A DNA stretch of 64,000 nt from Takakia lepidozioides. Its lineage: Eukaryota; Streptophyta; Takakiopsida; Takakiales; Takakiaceae. The stretch lies in NCBI GenBank assembly GCA_030704615.1, contig CM060732.1:52557053-52621052 (forward strand). The letters are read 5' to 3'. Under the pieces are notes generated by a model. It saw only the letters and a program-made list of their open reading frames with translations. It did not search any database and was not told the origin of the DNA. Numbering within the stretch: the stretch's first letter is position 1; the number at the start of each line of letters is the position of its first letter. This document shows, in pieces, positions 24,073 through 36,795 of this stretch. Position numbers and translations under genes: made by a program.

Positions 24073-24683
24073 TCAGTACTTTGGCCTTCTCGTTGCGCCT
24101 TTAGGCTTTCGAGGGTGGCTGTGACGTGCAACAAAGCAGCGTCCCAAATAGCAAGGGATATCTCCGCATATACCACAAAAGTATCTTTGCCTCTTCCCAC
24201 ACTCAACACATTTCCTTCTCCGTGAATCCTTCATGGAGAAATGAACAGCCCCCGGGTTTGGTACATCCGCCCCCGCCATCACTGTTCTCCTGAGACCAGC
24301 CCACCCTTCCATTAGACCTTTGGCAACCTCAATGTTGAATAGCATATGGCACCGAGGAATCATGCCCCTAGCTTTCATGAAAGCCACGTAGAGTACACAG
24401 GAATTCAAGAATGATGTATCCACTGCATGAAAATAGAGCCTATGCCACCACTTATGGTCATGGGTATGAACCGAGTAGTAACCCCTCAATTGATCCTCCC
24501 TCTCACCATTTCCTGGTAATGTTCCGCAACATGAGAGGTGGGTACATGGCGACGAGCCCCTCTATGCCCTATGAAATGGTTGGCTGCAGCAGTGCTGAGC
24601 AAATTCACACACTTAGCCACGTCCCTTGTGACACATTGGGAGCTACGAAGGGAATAAGAAACATGAGGTGGTTCAGAACCCAA
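24073..24683 (-). pseudogene. piggyBac-like transposase remnant (C-terminal part)
   Basis: Two adjoining frames. The first (24486-24683) has KCVNLLSTAAANHFIG and HVAEHYQEMVRG. The second (24073-24489) has HDHKWWHRLYFHAVDTSF, then a Cys-rich end (CVECGKRQRYFCGICG ... CF ... H). These match the end of piggyBac-family transposases: an LLST strand, a YN/Y-x-x-MGG-like turn, the KWW..LYFH helix, and a C-terminal zinc-binding domain. A stop and frame change at about 24486 break it. The catalytic N-terminal part was not found. Confidence 0.6.
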
Positions 24684-24725
24684 AGCTCCTAACTCTTCAA
24701 AATCAAAGGGCAGGTTGGTCGCTTA

Positions 24726-25277
24726 CCTTGCAACCTTGCAAGGCTCTTCAGCCTCATTGGGACTAGAAGAGCTAGGCTGAAAGTCAGGCCACACAGAGAA
24801 GCGAAGGAGATTGTCTACCTCGGTAGAAAAACCTGTAGGAACTTTCCTTTGAACCCAGCCAAGAATCTTTGCTGCTTGGCGACGCCACAGGTGGCGGAAA
24901 TTAGAAGGCATAGGGAACGATGGCCATGACACCCCGGCAGGACGCTTCAACTCCAACAAATAGTCCTCGTTCAAACAACCTTGAAGCTTGGCAATCTGAT
25001 CGATAGAGGCGCCCAAACCTTTGGCCCACACAGCGATGGCCTCTGCCTCTTTCTGCAAGTGCCTTGGTGCAGGGGGGGGAGAATTGGCCGACCCCATTTG
25101 CTCGGCGTCTGCCTCTTTCTGCAAGTGACTTGGTGCAGGGGGAGGAGAATTGGCCGACCCCATTTGCTCTCTACTTCTAAATGCAGCTCTGACAAACCTC
25201 CACGAAGTGAATAGGCTCGCTCTGTTTCCCCCTTGGCGCTCCTCCTGCAGCGACTTCAATGCGACGGTGAGCAGCAA
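24726..25277 (-). CDS. unidentified exon with spliced 3' boundary
   Basis: An open frame of about 180 codons reads toward lower coordinates and ends at a good donor (GCAAG/GTAAGC at about 24725). It contains a 22-residue tandem duplication (EQMGSANSPPPAP ... HLQKEA, twice), then GLGASIDQIAKLQGC and FRHLWRRQAAKILGWVQRK. I do not recognise the family. The piggyBac remnant lies directly downstream on the same strand, so this may be the N-terminal exon of that element or a host gene fragment. The start codon is unclear. Confidence 0.35.
25042..25173 (-). repeat. 66-bp tandem duplication
   Basis: Two 66-bp units, 25042-25107 and 25108-25173, nearly identical and in frame with the unidentified exon. 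Confidence 0.85.
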
Positions 25278-25921
25278 AGAAACACAATGACACGACGCAG
25301 CTCGAGCTGAAGAAACACGCGGTGGCGGCTGGAGCTGAGGTCTTCCTGCGCGAGATCCGCTTTCAGATCCGTTTCAATCCTCAATCCTCAATTCATTTCA
25401 ATCCATGCAGAGACCCGAAAGTTATTAAGAAGAATCTGAGGCCAAAGGCCCAAAATGGGCCTAGTGGGCGTTTAGGGGTTAAGAGAGAGATCGAGGAGTA
25501 AATATAGGGAGGGCAACCAGTGAAAGGGTATGAAGCACGAAAGGACACCGCGGTGAAAGGGTGAGAGAGAGGGAGCCTGTGAAAGGGGAGAGAGATGGGA
25601 AGGATAATATTAGGCGAGAAGGTAGGCTGTAACTCAAACAAAACAAATTCAAGATTGACAAGCTGATTATGCACGAAGTTAGCCAGCCCCTGTACAAGAC
25701 ACAACAAACTGCAGTACTTGCAGAACTGAAAGGATGTTGAGAGTTTCGAGCGACCTCCAACTCCCTAGTCCTGAAGTCCACACAGATACCCACAACAACA
25801 AACTAAAGACCCAAACTCCAATGCCAGTGCACAGATGGCAACAGAGCAGCTCCGTGCTTCAAAAGTTCAAGAGGCAAGCTCGAGGGAGCATCTTCAATAG
25901 CAGAAGAAGAAACTCTCCGCA
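25278..25921. other. intergenic stretch before the SET gene
   Basis: No gene recognised; it presumably includes the SET gene leader. Confidence 0.4.
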
Positions 25922-28550
25922 ATGACTACACCTGTGCGTGGGCGCAAAGCTGTACCTATAGACCATAGGCGTAACAAAATTGTGTCAACTATCATGGACG
26001 CACAAAAAAAGGTGGACAAAAAGCTCACTTGGAAAACTGCATACCATATCACACCCGACAAAGTGAACCGCTTCATGGAGCAGAAGACATGCAAGTGCCA
26101 ACCTCCTGACATCAGAGGAATCTACCAATGTCAGTTCGGCTGCAAATGTGATGAATTTCGCAAAACCTGCGGCATAGACTGCGCCTGTGAGGGAGTGTGT
26201 GCGTTTAACAGCTTCGTGAACATCCCTGAAACGGCTGTGAGAGAAGGTCTTATAGGACAGGAACTCTTTGCTGCTGAAGATATTGACATAGGCAGAATTG
26301 CCTACATTTCCACTGGGGCACTCAAAAGTATGCAGCAATACTCAAAAGAGAGTCGAGGTAAGCAGCCTAACTTGTATGCTATCACTGCCATATGGTGCGG
26401 AGAGGAGATTGGCCTGCCAGGCAAGGCAAGAGAACCCACTTTTGTGATTGATTCATTCAATGAAATTGCGGGAGCAGTGAATCACAGTTGTGATCCCAAC
26501 ACAGAAGTATACGAAATGTCAGCGTCTACTGTATCTCCAAATCCATTACTTGTTTTGATCTGTTGTTACGGTCCAATCCTTCCTTAGCTATGAATTTGCA
26601 CTAATTATGACTGTCACAGTAACAGGCAGTCTATGAACCAAATCTGGACCTTGCCCATAATTTTTGAAGGTCTACAGATGTTATGAAAAAAGTGGGAGAT
26701 GCCCCAAAGCACTCCCTTCCCACCAAACCTGAAACTAGGACAGACATAACTATCCTGTTCATGGATACCTAGATACTGGCTCAAGGCGACAATTGACAAA
26801 ACAATAGAGGTTACTGGTATTAACTTCCTTTCACTTACAAAAGAGCCTTAAACCCTAAACCTGTCTGGCACACTATAACTCCGGTGTGACCCAACTCACC
26901 ATAACACTGTTGTGGGTCTGAACTCTGAACCTGCAATACCAAAGAGAGACAGTGATTGAGACACAGACTGACCTTCTGTATCTCTACATGCAGATGGCAA
27001 ATAACAGATTGTATTGATTATATGCAGATGGCAAAGTAACAGATTGTATGTTATTGGAAGGACTTTGAAGTATGTTTTCAAGGGCGATTCGATCACTTAT
27101 GACTACAAGTAAGTTGTGAGGAGAAGAGATATACTAGCGATAATCAGGTCTACATGGCAGCTCCATGCAGTCTCATGTATGCTACACAACCTAGGCCCTT
27201 GATAAACTAATACCAATCTTCAAAGGATGGAGCTGAGCAAGAACAAAGATTATGTTCGATTTGAGAGGATGTAAGAGGTCATGAACTAAATTGTAAGTGC
27301 ATTGTTTCAGGTGGACATATAACAGCGACACCATAGAATTTGCTGAAATGTGTAGGTGTGGAGCTCCAGACTGTCGAGTCTTTATTGCTAACATGAATCC
27401 TTTACTGCTGAGGAAAAGTACCGAGCATTATATAAAAGAGTTAAAAGAACTCGAGGTTCACAATGCCATAGAGGTGGAGAGGCTGCAAAATCTCACAAAC
27501 ATGCTGCATCAAAAATGCACAAAGTTGAGTGCACAGGAGCAGTATGAAGTGGAGACACTCAAACAAGACCATTTCAATTTCCGTTTGACAATGAGGGAGT
27601 ATCAGTTTATTAAAAAGGGCTTACACACAGCACTTAGCATTGAATTGGAAGATTCTGGAGAAACCTGCAAATCACAGATGAGCACACCAAACCCCAAAAC
27701 AAGCTGCATGCAAATGAGTGGACCAATGGAGTTGCTTGGGAGTGATGAATTGGAACAGAGGTTGGCTAGGGCGCTTCGTAAAGAAGGACTTCCAATGAGT
27801 ATACGGATTCCTTATAGACTCAAAGAAAATGAGGACTACACCCTGATGCCCAAATCCACAGTAGATGGCTTGTTAGAATTGGTCGTTAAACCAGAACCGG
27901 ACAATTTACTTCTAAAAGTATGCAAAGGCTCCGCTGGGTTGTTGTGGAAACCAGTTCAGCTGGGTACGTCCATGGTCCATTCCCGCAATGGTGGGCAACA
28001 AGAGAGTGAAGTCTCCAAACCATCAAAGTTGCTTTCAAGCATTCTGGAGAGAAGTGCACCTCTGCTTCAACAAGCTATTCTGTCGGAATCCTCGGATGAC
28101 GCTATCCCAAAAGATGCTCAAGAATGGGGAGAAGGGCTATTTTCAACAGATGAAGTAATAAGAGTCCTCCGATGGCTCGACAGAAATATGCATGCAAGAG
28201 GAGATGCCAGCCAAATCTCCCCTTGGCCTGGTGTAAAGACATGGGCATTTTGGCTGCACCAGAACACCCGGAAACCAACACCAATAGAGCTTGATAAACA
28301 CAAAGTGACCTGGACAGGCATAACCACACAAACTCTTCGGGCTGCAGGCACAGGACAAAAGGTGAGCAATAAAACAAAGCCTAGTGCAAAGGAAGTGGCA
28401 GCCCTGTTAAGTGATGTGTTGACATACGTGCCCTTTTTGTTTAATCGACAACAGCTGGCAGAATCCAAGAAGCAGGGGCATATATGGCGTATCGTGTGGA
28501 ATCATGATGACAAACTGCCTGGAGATCCCCACAGGAAAACTGCAGGGTAA
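25922..28550 (+). CDS. SET-domain protein (putative lysine methyltransferase)
   Basis: Three exons (25922-26517, 27043-27108, 27311-28550) give 633 residues. A Cys-rich pre-SET-like block comes first (TCKCQPPDIRGIYQC ... CKCDEF ... CGIDCACEGVC). The SET domain follows: the cofactor/active-site motif NHSCDPN at residues 187-193, then GDSITYDYK across the small exon 2, then WTYN. A post-SET-like cluster CRCGAPDC closes it. SET enzymes transfer methyl groups from SAM to lysines, usually on histones. The C-terminal 400 residues include a predicted coiled coil (HYIKELKELEVHNAIEVERL) and a conserved-looking tryptophan-rich segment that I cannot assign. The small exon was placed by the need for the catalytic Tyr motif and by phase (AT/A and AA/G). 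The exon 1 donor is weak. The gene is convergent with the carrier gene. Confidence 0.82.
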
Positions 28551-29072
28551 CTTGGACTCTGGCAGCACTCTATCCCAGACAACGACAAAAGCTGCTCCAA
28601 CCCATCCCTCTACCTGGAACTTTCCTTGAATTTTCCTTGAATTTCAATCAATCCAACAGTCCATGGATGCCTGGTGAGTATACCTTGTGAAGATGTCATC
28701 CGCAATTCATTGTCCATAAAGTCTTCCAACCTACAGCACCTCCTACTGAAGAAAAACTTCCGCCCTCTTAGATAAAGGCCACTGCAATTTGCTAAACTAC
28801 TCCGGTGTATCTAGTCATCCACACCTTGCCAAAAACCTTGCCACCGGCCAAAAAACCTGACATTCCTGCCAACACACTGCTCAAATTTGGCCTGAAGTCA
28901 ATATACCAGATTCTTGAATGTTGTTTTTGACATCTGGCTTTGCTCTAGTAGAATCTGAAAACGTAACTTTCCGATTGCCAACCTGCTTTTCAGACTTCAA
29001 ATATGCATTCATTTGAAAGCACATCTTTCTTTTTCTGAAGTGACACCAACAACTCACACAACAAGCCCCTTG
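28551..29072. other. convergent 3' region
   Basis: Space between the tails of the SET gene and the carrier gene; it should hold both 3' untranslated regions. No other element seen. Confidence 0.4.
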
Positions 29073-32000
29073 CTATCTGTATTGATGCATGAGATACTCC
29101 AGGGCCAAATGATATGTGCCCACTAGAGCAGCAGCAGCAAGGCCTTGTTGAGCTGTACGGATGCCCAGTCCTCTCCACAACAAAGGCTGATCAAATGGAG
29201 AGATCCCTGCTGTTCGCTGGAACCAGCTGCCAGGCTTGATCCATTTGAGTAACTTCCTCTCCATTGCTACAAACTGCAATCATAATCGCCCATACAAAGA
29301 GAATGAAGGCAAGGACATCAAACAAGGTCAAGATTTGGCTAGGAAAACATGCAAGTTAATATTGCTGCACAAACACATCCATTACTACTAAGACCAGTGA
29401 TCAGATGGCCTCTAAAGGTTGCAAGCTCTGCTTCTGTCTCTTTATAAGAATAACTTGGAAAAATGTATGGGTGTTACCTGAGGAAGGACAGTAGCTTGAG
29501 TCCTAGTCATAGCAGTGTCGAGTGTATGAGATGCAACTGCAGCTCCAGATGCAGCAAGACCAGCAGTCACACTCAGTTGCCATGGTTTTAATGGATCCAC
29601 TTCTTCGAGAGTGCTGGTGACCACACAGACGGCACATTGCATGCAGTGAGTCTTTGCCTTTTACAAGGGCTACATGTAAGACGTAATAAGAACAGAAAGC
29701 ATACCATGCCAGCATGAAATTCACACAATTGCTCCTCCTCCAATTCTTGTTCCAGGTGTGTGCTGCACCTTGCCTGCTTTACCTATCCTATGAGTACACA
29801 ATCATAACAAGAGCATGACATCAAAAGCCAAGCAGATAACCTGGGTGGGTGATCCATGTGAAACGCCTTCCACTCCAGCACAAGATCACACAAAAAATGC
29901 CAACTGCCAAAGAAAACCCCACCATATGACGCATTTCGAAATAACCCTGATCGCAGCCCTCTCCAGAGCACATTCCACCCTTCTAGTTGAATTGCCCCCC
30001 TGAGGCCCACTACATCTCCGACAAGTGGTGGCTTCCCAGAGCCTGTTGCCAACCAAGGATAGTCTTGGAGAGCCGCAACCATGTTTGGGTGCTTTGCTGG
30101 TAGGCCAGCCAAGCAACTGCTAACCTGGGTCCAGCGAGCCTTGTTTAGTGCACAAGTAAAGCTCAGGTCTGGAGCTGGGGTGACACGTGCCACCTGGGCT
30201 CGCAATTTGAGGAAGTCAAAAGGAGCGGCTATGAAAGACTCTAAAGACCCTGCAAACAGGCCTGCAAGACAAGCTTCTGATACTGTGACATAGCTGGAGC
30301 TTCGCCCATCTGTGAGACATGCCACAAAACATCTGTTATTACATCTCTACCTCTTCCAATCAGTTGTTGGTTAGTCTTTTCCCCTGCCTCCATACTCCTT
30401 CCTTCTTACTCTACATCCCCCATACCCTGACTGCAATAATGCATATGCAAGTTCCTGTAGAGCACACATTTGTTAACTGCATAAATGTAAGTACATAGCT
30501 GACGGTATTTATGAATGTGAGATCAGTTTGCAAAGCGCATGGACGCAACATCTGGCTTCCACTCAGCTGATCAAATACACTAACAGGAGGAAATAGTGTG
30601 AAATAATGAAGTAGAAGACCAAACCGCCATCGCCCACCTCAAAACTCCACACATATCACAATACACAGTTTACAAGCATGACACCACACTGGACCTACCA
30701 GAACCCTGACCCATACGTAATTTAGATGACTATCGTCACTAGAGAAGCCAACAAACAAGCCATTGCCTCCATAGCCCATACCAAAGTTCACATCCGGAAT
30801 GGACCCAATCCACGGTATTCAATCACAAATTATCAAACTGTTTCTGGCACACAAGAGCTGCAACTGATGCACAAATCAAATGAACACTCAAATTCAGATA
30901 CGCTCAATATACGGGACATCAATGCAAACACATTTTCTGGCCACATCTATACCCTTCTCCATACACTGCCCCATATGCTGCAAACCCCACTTTGCATATG
31001 ACCGTTGGCCACACCTTCTCACCCACCCTATCATACATGGTCTTCACATTACCCGACACAATCACGCAGTTTGGCATATTCATAAACACACAGAAACTAG
31101 ATGGTTATTAACGTTGGGACCTACCAGGGTCGGTCTCCGGACCACACAAACCCACATGGTTACTCCCATGCCCTTGCCCCGCTTCCTATGTCAATGCCCC
31201 GCTAGACTATGCCCGGACATATAACTCGTCTCATGAGACACATAAAAACTAGATGGTTCTCACGCAATTAGCCAACGAGCATGGAACACATGACCACTTA
31301 TCGTCATCACTGCAGGCACCCCCGCAATTGCACACAATGATAATATCAATGCTTTACATAACAACTTCACCACTCTAATCACTTCCATTCACAAATGCTT
31401 TAAAGATATCGACCTCCGCTCCTTCACAACCATCATCACTAACAAACGCAAGCTAGAAACCAATCCCTGCGTGGCTACCGCGCTTGAGATCTTACCATTC
31501 CCAAAAGTGGGGAGTAGCTGCAAGGCAAAGTGGCTCTTAGTTATGCTGGCTCTGGCAGGAGTCTTCTCTCTCTTTAAAAACATGAAGCACACCCATATTC
31601 ATCTTTCCCATACAGAACAAAATACAACACATCCCCCAAAGAAGAAAAAGGAGCGAGGTTGAAATTGACCAGTAATGAAGGCTGAGCTGAGCTCATATAC
31701 TCCAAAACGTATGCCCAGCACAGGCAATCTTCCAAGCAGCTGCCACCCTACCCCTCCATACAGCCCTGCAACAGACAATTAAACATTAGAAAATAATCCA
31801 ATCCAAAAAGAATATTCAGACTGAGCAGGCAACACTATGACCTATTGCCCAGGCATTGTAAATTCACCACTTCTGTGGTCATTGAATGGACTGTTGTTGG
31901 GATACAGAAGGAGTGATTTGATAGTGATTTGATCTCTTTCTGTTTGTCTCTCTTAGACATTGTGAGTAGCAATGCAACCACTCAGATCGTCATAATTCTT

Positions 32001-32670
32001 CATCGCCGGAAACAACCTCCCTATTTCTAGTATGAAGTGAAAGCTACTGACATTTCCTCTGACCAGATTGTTATCGGCTGTGCACGAGATCTTCTCATAC
32101 CCCTAGTGCGCTCAAAATCCAGAGTTCGATGCGAGAAATCAATGACTGCATCTCTTTCCCTCTCAAACGGATTTCAAATGCCCAGCCCACGTGCAGATTC
32201 TTCAGGTGACACCAGCATTGGACTCCAGAGATAAGGGAGGTAGCAGATGATCAGACATGACTAACCCGCCAGCCCGAAACCCGAGGAGCCCCGAACTCCG
32301 GCCAACAACGTTGCCAGGTTCAAGTGTCCGCCAGTATTTCCCAACGGCGTGCCTACCAAGCTTTTTTCTGCATTTGCAGTCACCTGCTCCCCTTACTGAT
32401 TTTACCAACAACCATCATGTAATTCGCACCAATCTCAATCACAAATAGCACTAAAGCCCGCACGACCGATCGCGATCTCGCTCGCAATACGTCTCTTTAA
32501 ATGCACAGCGACCAGAGAAGAGAGAGAACCTGAAGAAGCGACTTGACCGTGTCAAGCGGGTAAGAGAGGGCAGCTTCGGAAGCCACCGCTGCAGCCGCCG
32601 CTAACCCATGCCTAGCCACCAGCGATGTCCTGTAATCATCTTTCTTGTACCGCACTTTCCCCACAGCCAT
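29073..32670 (-). CDS. mitochondrial substrate carrier family protein
   Basis: Six exons on the minus strand (32530-32670, 32281-32383, 31670-31765, 29841-30309, 29478-29613, 29073-29273) give 381 residues with matching phases. Three carrier repeats are visible. Repeat one has SYPLDTVKSLLQ then GLYGGVGWQLLG. Repeat two has AAPFDFLKLRAQ, the long loop KHPNMVAALQDYPWLATGSG and VLWRGLRSGLFRNASYGGVF. Repeat three has ASHTLDTAMTRTQ then LLWRGLGIRTAQQ. The PxDxxK signatures mark inner-membrane exchangers. The third repeat lacks the proline, as I recall for the matching Arabidopsis carriers. The substrate is unknown. The intron at 30310-31669 is long (1.4 kb). Confidence 0.9.
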
Positions 32671-33816
32671 CACAGCCCTGAATCCTGATTCAAGAGAAAG
32701 GAGGTAGACGAAGGCGAGGACGGAGAATGTTCCTCAAGAACACTCCCCAAAGTGTCGGCAAATGAAGTTTGCCATCACTTGAGTAGCCAGGCTCCACTGA
32801 GGCTGCTGGATGATGGGGTTGCTCTTGTTGGAATGGTGCAGCCAAGCTACGGTGTCTGTGGAAGACAGGTATTTCGATCTGAGTCATCCAAGATTAGGTT
32901 GAGGCATGAATACAGCGTTCATGCTTGATGATGGGTGAGGGAGAAAAGGAGTTGAATACTTGAAGGCTTCTGGGGCTGGATTGCAGTGTTGTGTAATGCT
33001 GCAGCTTCTCAGAAATCTCACTTCGCCCTGTTTCTCGCAGTGATAGAATCAGGAAGCACTGCACAGTACACACTTCCTATTGTTTTAATGCCTGGCAACT
33101 CCTTTGCCTCCAACAGGTCTACAATAGATACCATGGTTTCATAGAAACCAAACCTTAGATGTCTTAGTTGGTAAATGCTCTCAATTCCAATTTTTACATC
33201 AAGAATCCTTGGGTGGATTGAACTGATTTTGCAGAGTCATTGTTTGAGTGATCTGCTTGGACATGCAGGCCATGCAAAGGTGTTACATTATATGACCTAA
33301 TTAGTGAGGGAACTTCTGGGGCATGATAAACTGGATATGAAATATGAAATGGAGCTGTTCTCCAAACAAGACACTGTCACCTCGCAAACAGACAGCACAC
33401 ATCAGCACACATCGACTTATTCTGAAAGCTCCCATGGATGTGTTGATTCCTATTGCAACTAAGTAATAGTAAAAATCCATTGCCCTTTCCTTTTGATGCC
33501 CTTTAGGGAAAAAAAAATAGTTCTTTCGTTGTATCCTCTCTGCATTTCATTGGTCGATCCGCACAGATGGTAGATAATTGTTCAGGATCTTGGACCCCGT
33601 ATCCAGCTCAGGGAAGACCAGCAGCGACAAAAGATATTCTATATTTTGCTGCACCCTCGTCTTCCAATGCTCCGCTTGCCCAGACATACGAGCCTTACTC
33701 TTTTGGATGGCTAACAACAAACTAAGAACCTGCTAGAGACTAGTCTCTCAAGAGAGCTGGGAGGAACAACTAGTAGTCAAACACATGGGTTACGAACCAC
33801 TAGTGGTTTCAAAGGG
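32671..33816. other. intergenic stretch
   Basis: Between the carrier start and the ELP6 end on the same strand. It should hold the carrier promoter. No other element recognised. Confidence 0.4.
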
Positions 33817-36128
33817 TTAAAACTGGCCACCAGGCGGGAAGAAAAGCGCAGTATTTTCTGTTATTTTGAACTGTAGATGATGAACTCTCTTCCATGGATT
33901 CGTTTTGGAGAGGGCATCTGTCCAATGTACCACCCTTACCTGCCAAACAAGATAAGCCACAAGTTATCACAAAGAGTACTACAGGTTCTCACAAGTCATT
34001 ACAAGCTATTGTAGGGCTATCCAGCTACCAACTAATGAGGTAGGCTTCAGAAGTCTGTCTGGCACAGTGATAATAGAAACAAAGTTTCTTGTGTTTTCAC
34101 TTAGATACGACCCCAGAAAGAAGGAACAGACCTCGCCGTGAACATCAGCTGCAAGCCCTGTGGAGAGTGGGTCGACAGTGATGACCACATCAGCCCTGTG
34201 GTCAAGCTCCTTTACCAGAGGAGCTATTGATTCTTCTCCTGTGTCTCTTTGACCTCTTCTCTGATCAGTGTCCCCTCCAGCATCCACTGTGATAGCTCCC
34301 GCCATTCTACTGTCCGTGTCTCCGTGCACAAGCACCACAAGTGTGCACTTCTGTGTGGGCCAATAAAAATAATACTCAGTCTCTTTGACCAGTTTGGACA
34401 AGGTTGAAGTTATCTACCTCTCTATGTACTTGTTAATCTTTCTCTCCCATCTTTGTCTCTCAAATTACTATCCTCTCTCTCTCTCTTTATCTTTGCACCT
34501 CTTTGTGTAGCTTATCGCAATCTGTAGATCCGCCACCAGTTCTCTTTCAATTCCAAGCAGCTGCTACAGTGACAGCCAGTAGTAGAGATCCATGCATGGG
34601 ACATTTGAGACTGGACTAAGACATTTTCCACACCAAGAGTAATACCAAGGTAGGAATTCTCCAGCATCAGCATGAAGCTTTCAGCAGAAGTCATATTTAC
34701 TCCAGCATTGCATCATCAACATCATATGGTACACTAGATGAATGGAAGAAGTGGACATCATATAGATATTAGAGTGGAATCTGGAACAGAGCCATGGTTA
34801 TAAAGGCTGATACGAGCTCTCCAAACCCAGAGACCCATAAAGGCTTATGGAGAGAGAGTGGAAAGAAAGATACCGACCTGCGGACCTGAATCCATGGCCC
34901 TGCAATAGTGCAAGAAAGTAGAGACTTGATCTTGTACACCACCAGTGATGACCTCCAAAAGAGAAACGTCATCTATCAATATCACAGTCTTCTCCGGCCT
35001 TAAATCATTTGCAAATGGTTTCTTCACAATCTCGTTTACTATCCTGTATAAACCAAAGAGAGGATTCTCTTCTAGAGCCCGTCCATTTGCAAACCTCAAA
35101 TTGGCACCTGCAAGCACACCCATTCCGTGACTGATTCTCTTCCTCTTGTGGGCACTCACATGGATTCCGCGCTATCGGCTGATTGTTTGGGACATAATGC
35201 AGGACGACCTCATTTCTCAAACATGAACGATCACTTTAAAGGCAAAGCTTATAGACATAAGGTCAAAGTCCGCACAGACAGAAGGGAAAACCAGTGTTGC
35301 AACATCATCAAAAAGGGAACGAAAGGTGCATAACTGTGTCGCCCCATCTATCTGACTGGCAAGGTTTCCCGAAATTCTCAATCCTGACCTCCATATTATA
35401 TCTTGGCGCCTCCCTAAATGCCTAATTTTTGTCCTTCCTTTAGCCCGTTTTTCTGTTCTGTCCACGCAGGGTCTAGGGTCAATTTTAAATGCATACACCT
35501 CCTCTCCCTCTCCATGTCACGAGAGAGTCAGTTTGGGCACCTGCTGAACTCGGCTGTGCTAGTTGAGCCCCCCCAGAAACCATATCCAAAAACACAAGTC
35601 GCCCATTTTCACGGCAGGTATTCAAATTGCAGCCCTGCCTTCACCAACAGACCACAGAATCGATGAATCCTTTCCATAGAGACGCAGCCACCCTGCATCA
35701 GCAATCGGCCATGGTGGAAATTGAACAAAGGAACTTACAGTTTTTTCTCTGTCTCCCCTAAAGCAAATGTACGATTCCTGTATTCGAACCTAAACCTTAA
35801 ACCCTGATTCAGCGATATTCATCCTCTAGCCTCTGTCTCTGACCCACATTCAACAACCCCTTCCCACCCTCCTCTTCTCGTTCACCTGCTTCTTGGCAAT
35901 CCGATTGTAGTGCGAAAACGGCTCAGAAAGAGCCAGAAACACAACCCTTGTGGCACCTTGTTGCTGCCCCCTTGATTTCAAAACATCGGTGCTACTGGCC
36001 GGGACTAAAAGCTTCCTCAGAAAATAATGCAGAAGAAATCCCCCCTTTGCAGCAACACAGTCCTTGATCAAAATGAGTGCCCCAGGGGCCAACTCTTGAC
36101 CCCTCCAACCTAGGGCCTCATCCAGCAT
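33817..36128 (-). CDS. ELP6: Elongator complex protein 6
   Basis: Subunit of the Elp456 ring of Elongator, a RecA-like ATPase-fold protein that supports tRNA wobble-uridine modification. Exons on the minus strand: 35886-36128, 35499-35634, 34878-35107, 34132-34350 and 33817-33939, giving 316 residues with consistent phases. Landmarks: MLDEALGW at the start, LALSEPFSHYNRIAKK, GCNLNTCRENGRLVFLDM, ILIDDVSLLEVITGG, FLHYCRAM, CTLVVLVHGD, ADVVITVDPLSTGLAADVHG, and the end LQFKITENTALFFPPGG. Elp6 normally lacks Walker motifs, as here. It is slightly longer than the Arabidopsis protein because of Ser/Gly-rich spacers. The start ATG at 36126-36128 matches the family start; an in-frame upstream frame exists but looks non-conserved. 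The gene is divergent from the RNA-binding gene. Confidence 0.9.
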
Positions 36129-36795
36129 CCCAGCCAGCAAGCTCCCTGTCTGGATTCTTAGGGAGAAGTGTGAAGAAGCAAGAAGCAAGCAAGAAAGAAA
36201 AACCCTGGCGACCAAGGTTTCTGAATGCGAACATGTCACTGTGTTCCCAAGAAGCTTGGGAACCAGCATATATAGTTAGGGTCAGTTACGAGCAGCGAAT
36301 GTGAGGGCGCCACGTCGTGAAGAGTGCGTCGGGTGCTTGTCTTCCTCATCAGTTTTCTGGTGGCCATCTCGCCCGCTATCCGTTAGGGTATCTCACATGC
36401 CTGCAGGGTTTTGTGTTTTGTGACACATTTTTCTTCTGATTGTGTAGGTTCTGCAGGCTTAGTGACGTGCAATTTCGTTTTCTGTTTCTTTGATTGTAAC
36501 TTATTTGGCAACACCTTGATTGTGCGTGTCCTTGAGGTACTGGCTGCCAGCATCGATTTGTAGGCTGGTCTCCCGATCTTGTGGTTTATTTAGATCCTGA
36601 TATACAGGACTAGTGCAGTTGTGCAGTTGTGATTCCGTCCCCTCCCCCACACCAACGCTTGCTACGTTCTCTCATTGACAGTGCTGGTCTCATTGTATTT
36701 GTGACACTGTTCTGTGCGCCTGTCTGCTTGGCCTGCCTTCTGGTGGCATTTTTCTTGATCCGTTGGCCTGTCCGAGAGAGACAGAGTTTGTACAA
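36129..36795. promoter_or_regulatory. divergent promoter region between ELP6 and the RRM gene
   Basis: 667 bp separate the two start codons. It contains a TATATA-like word near 36270 and a CACGT-type core near 36312, either of which may be chance. The shared promoter role is inferred from gene orientation. Confidence 0.4.
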
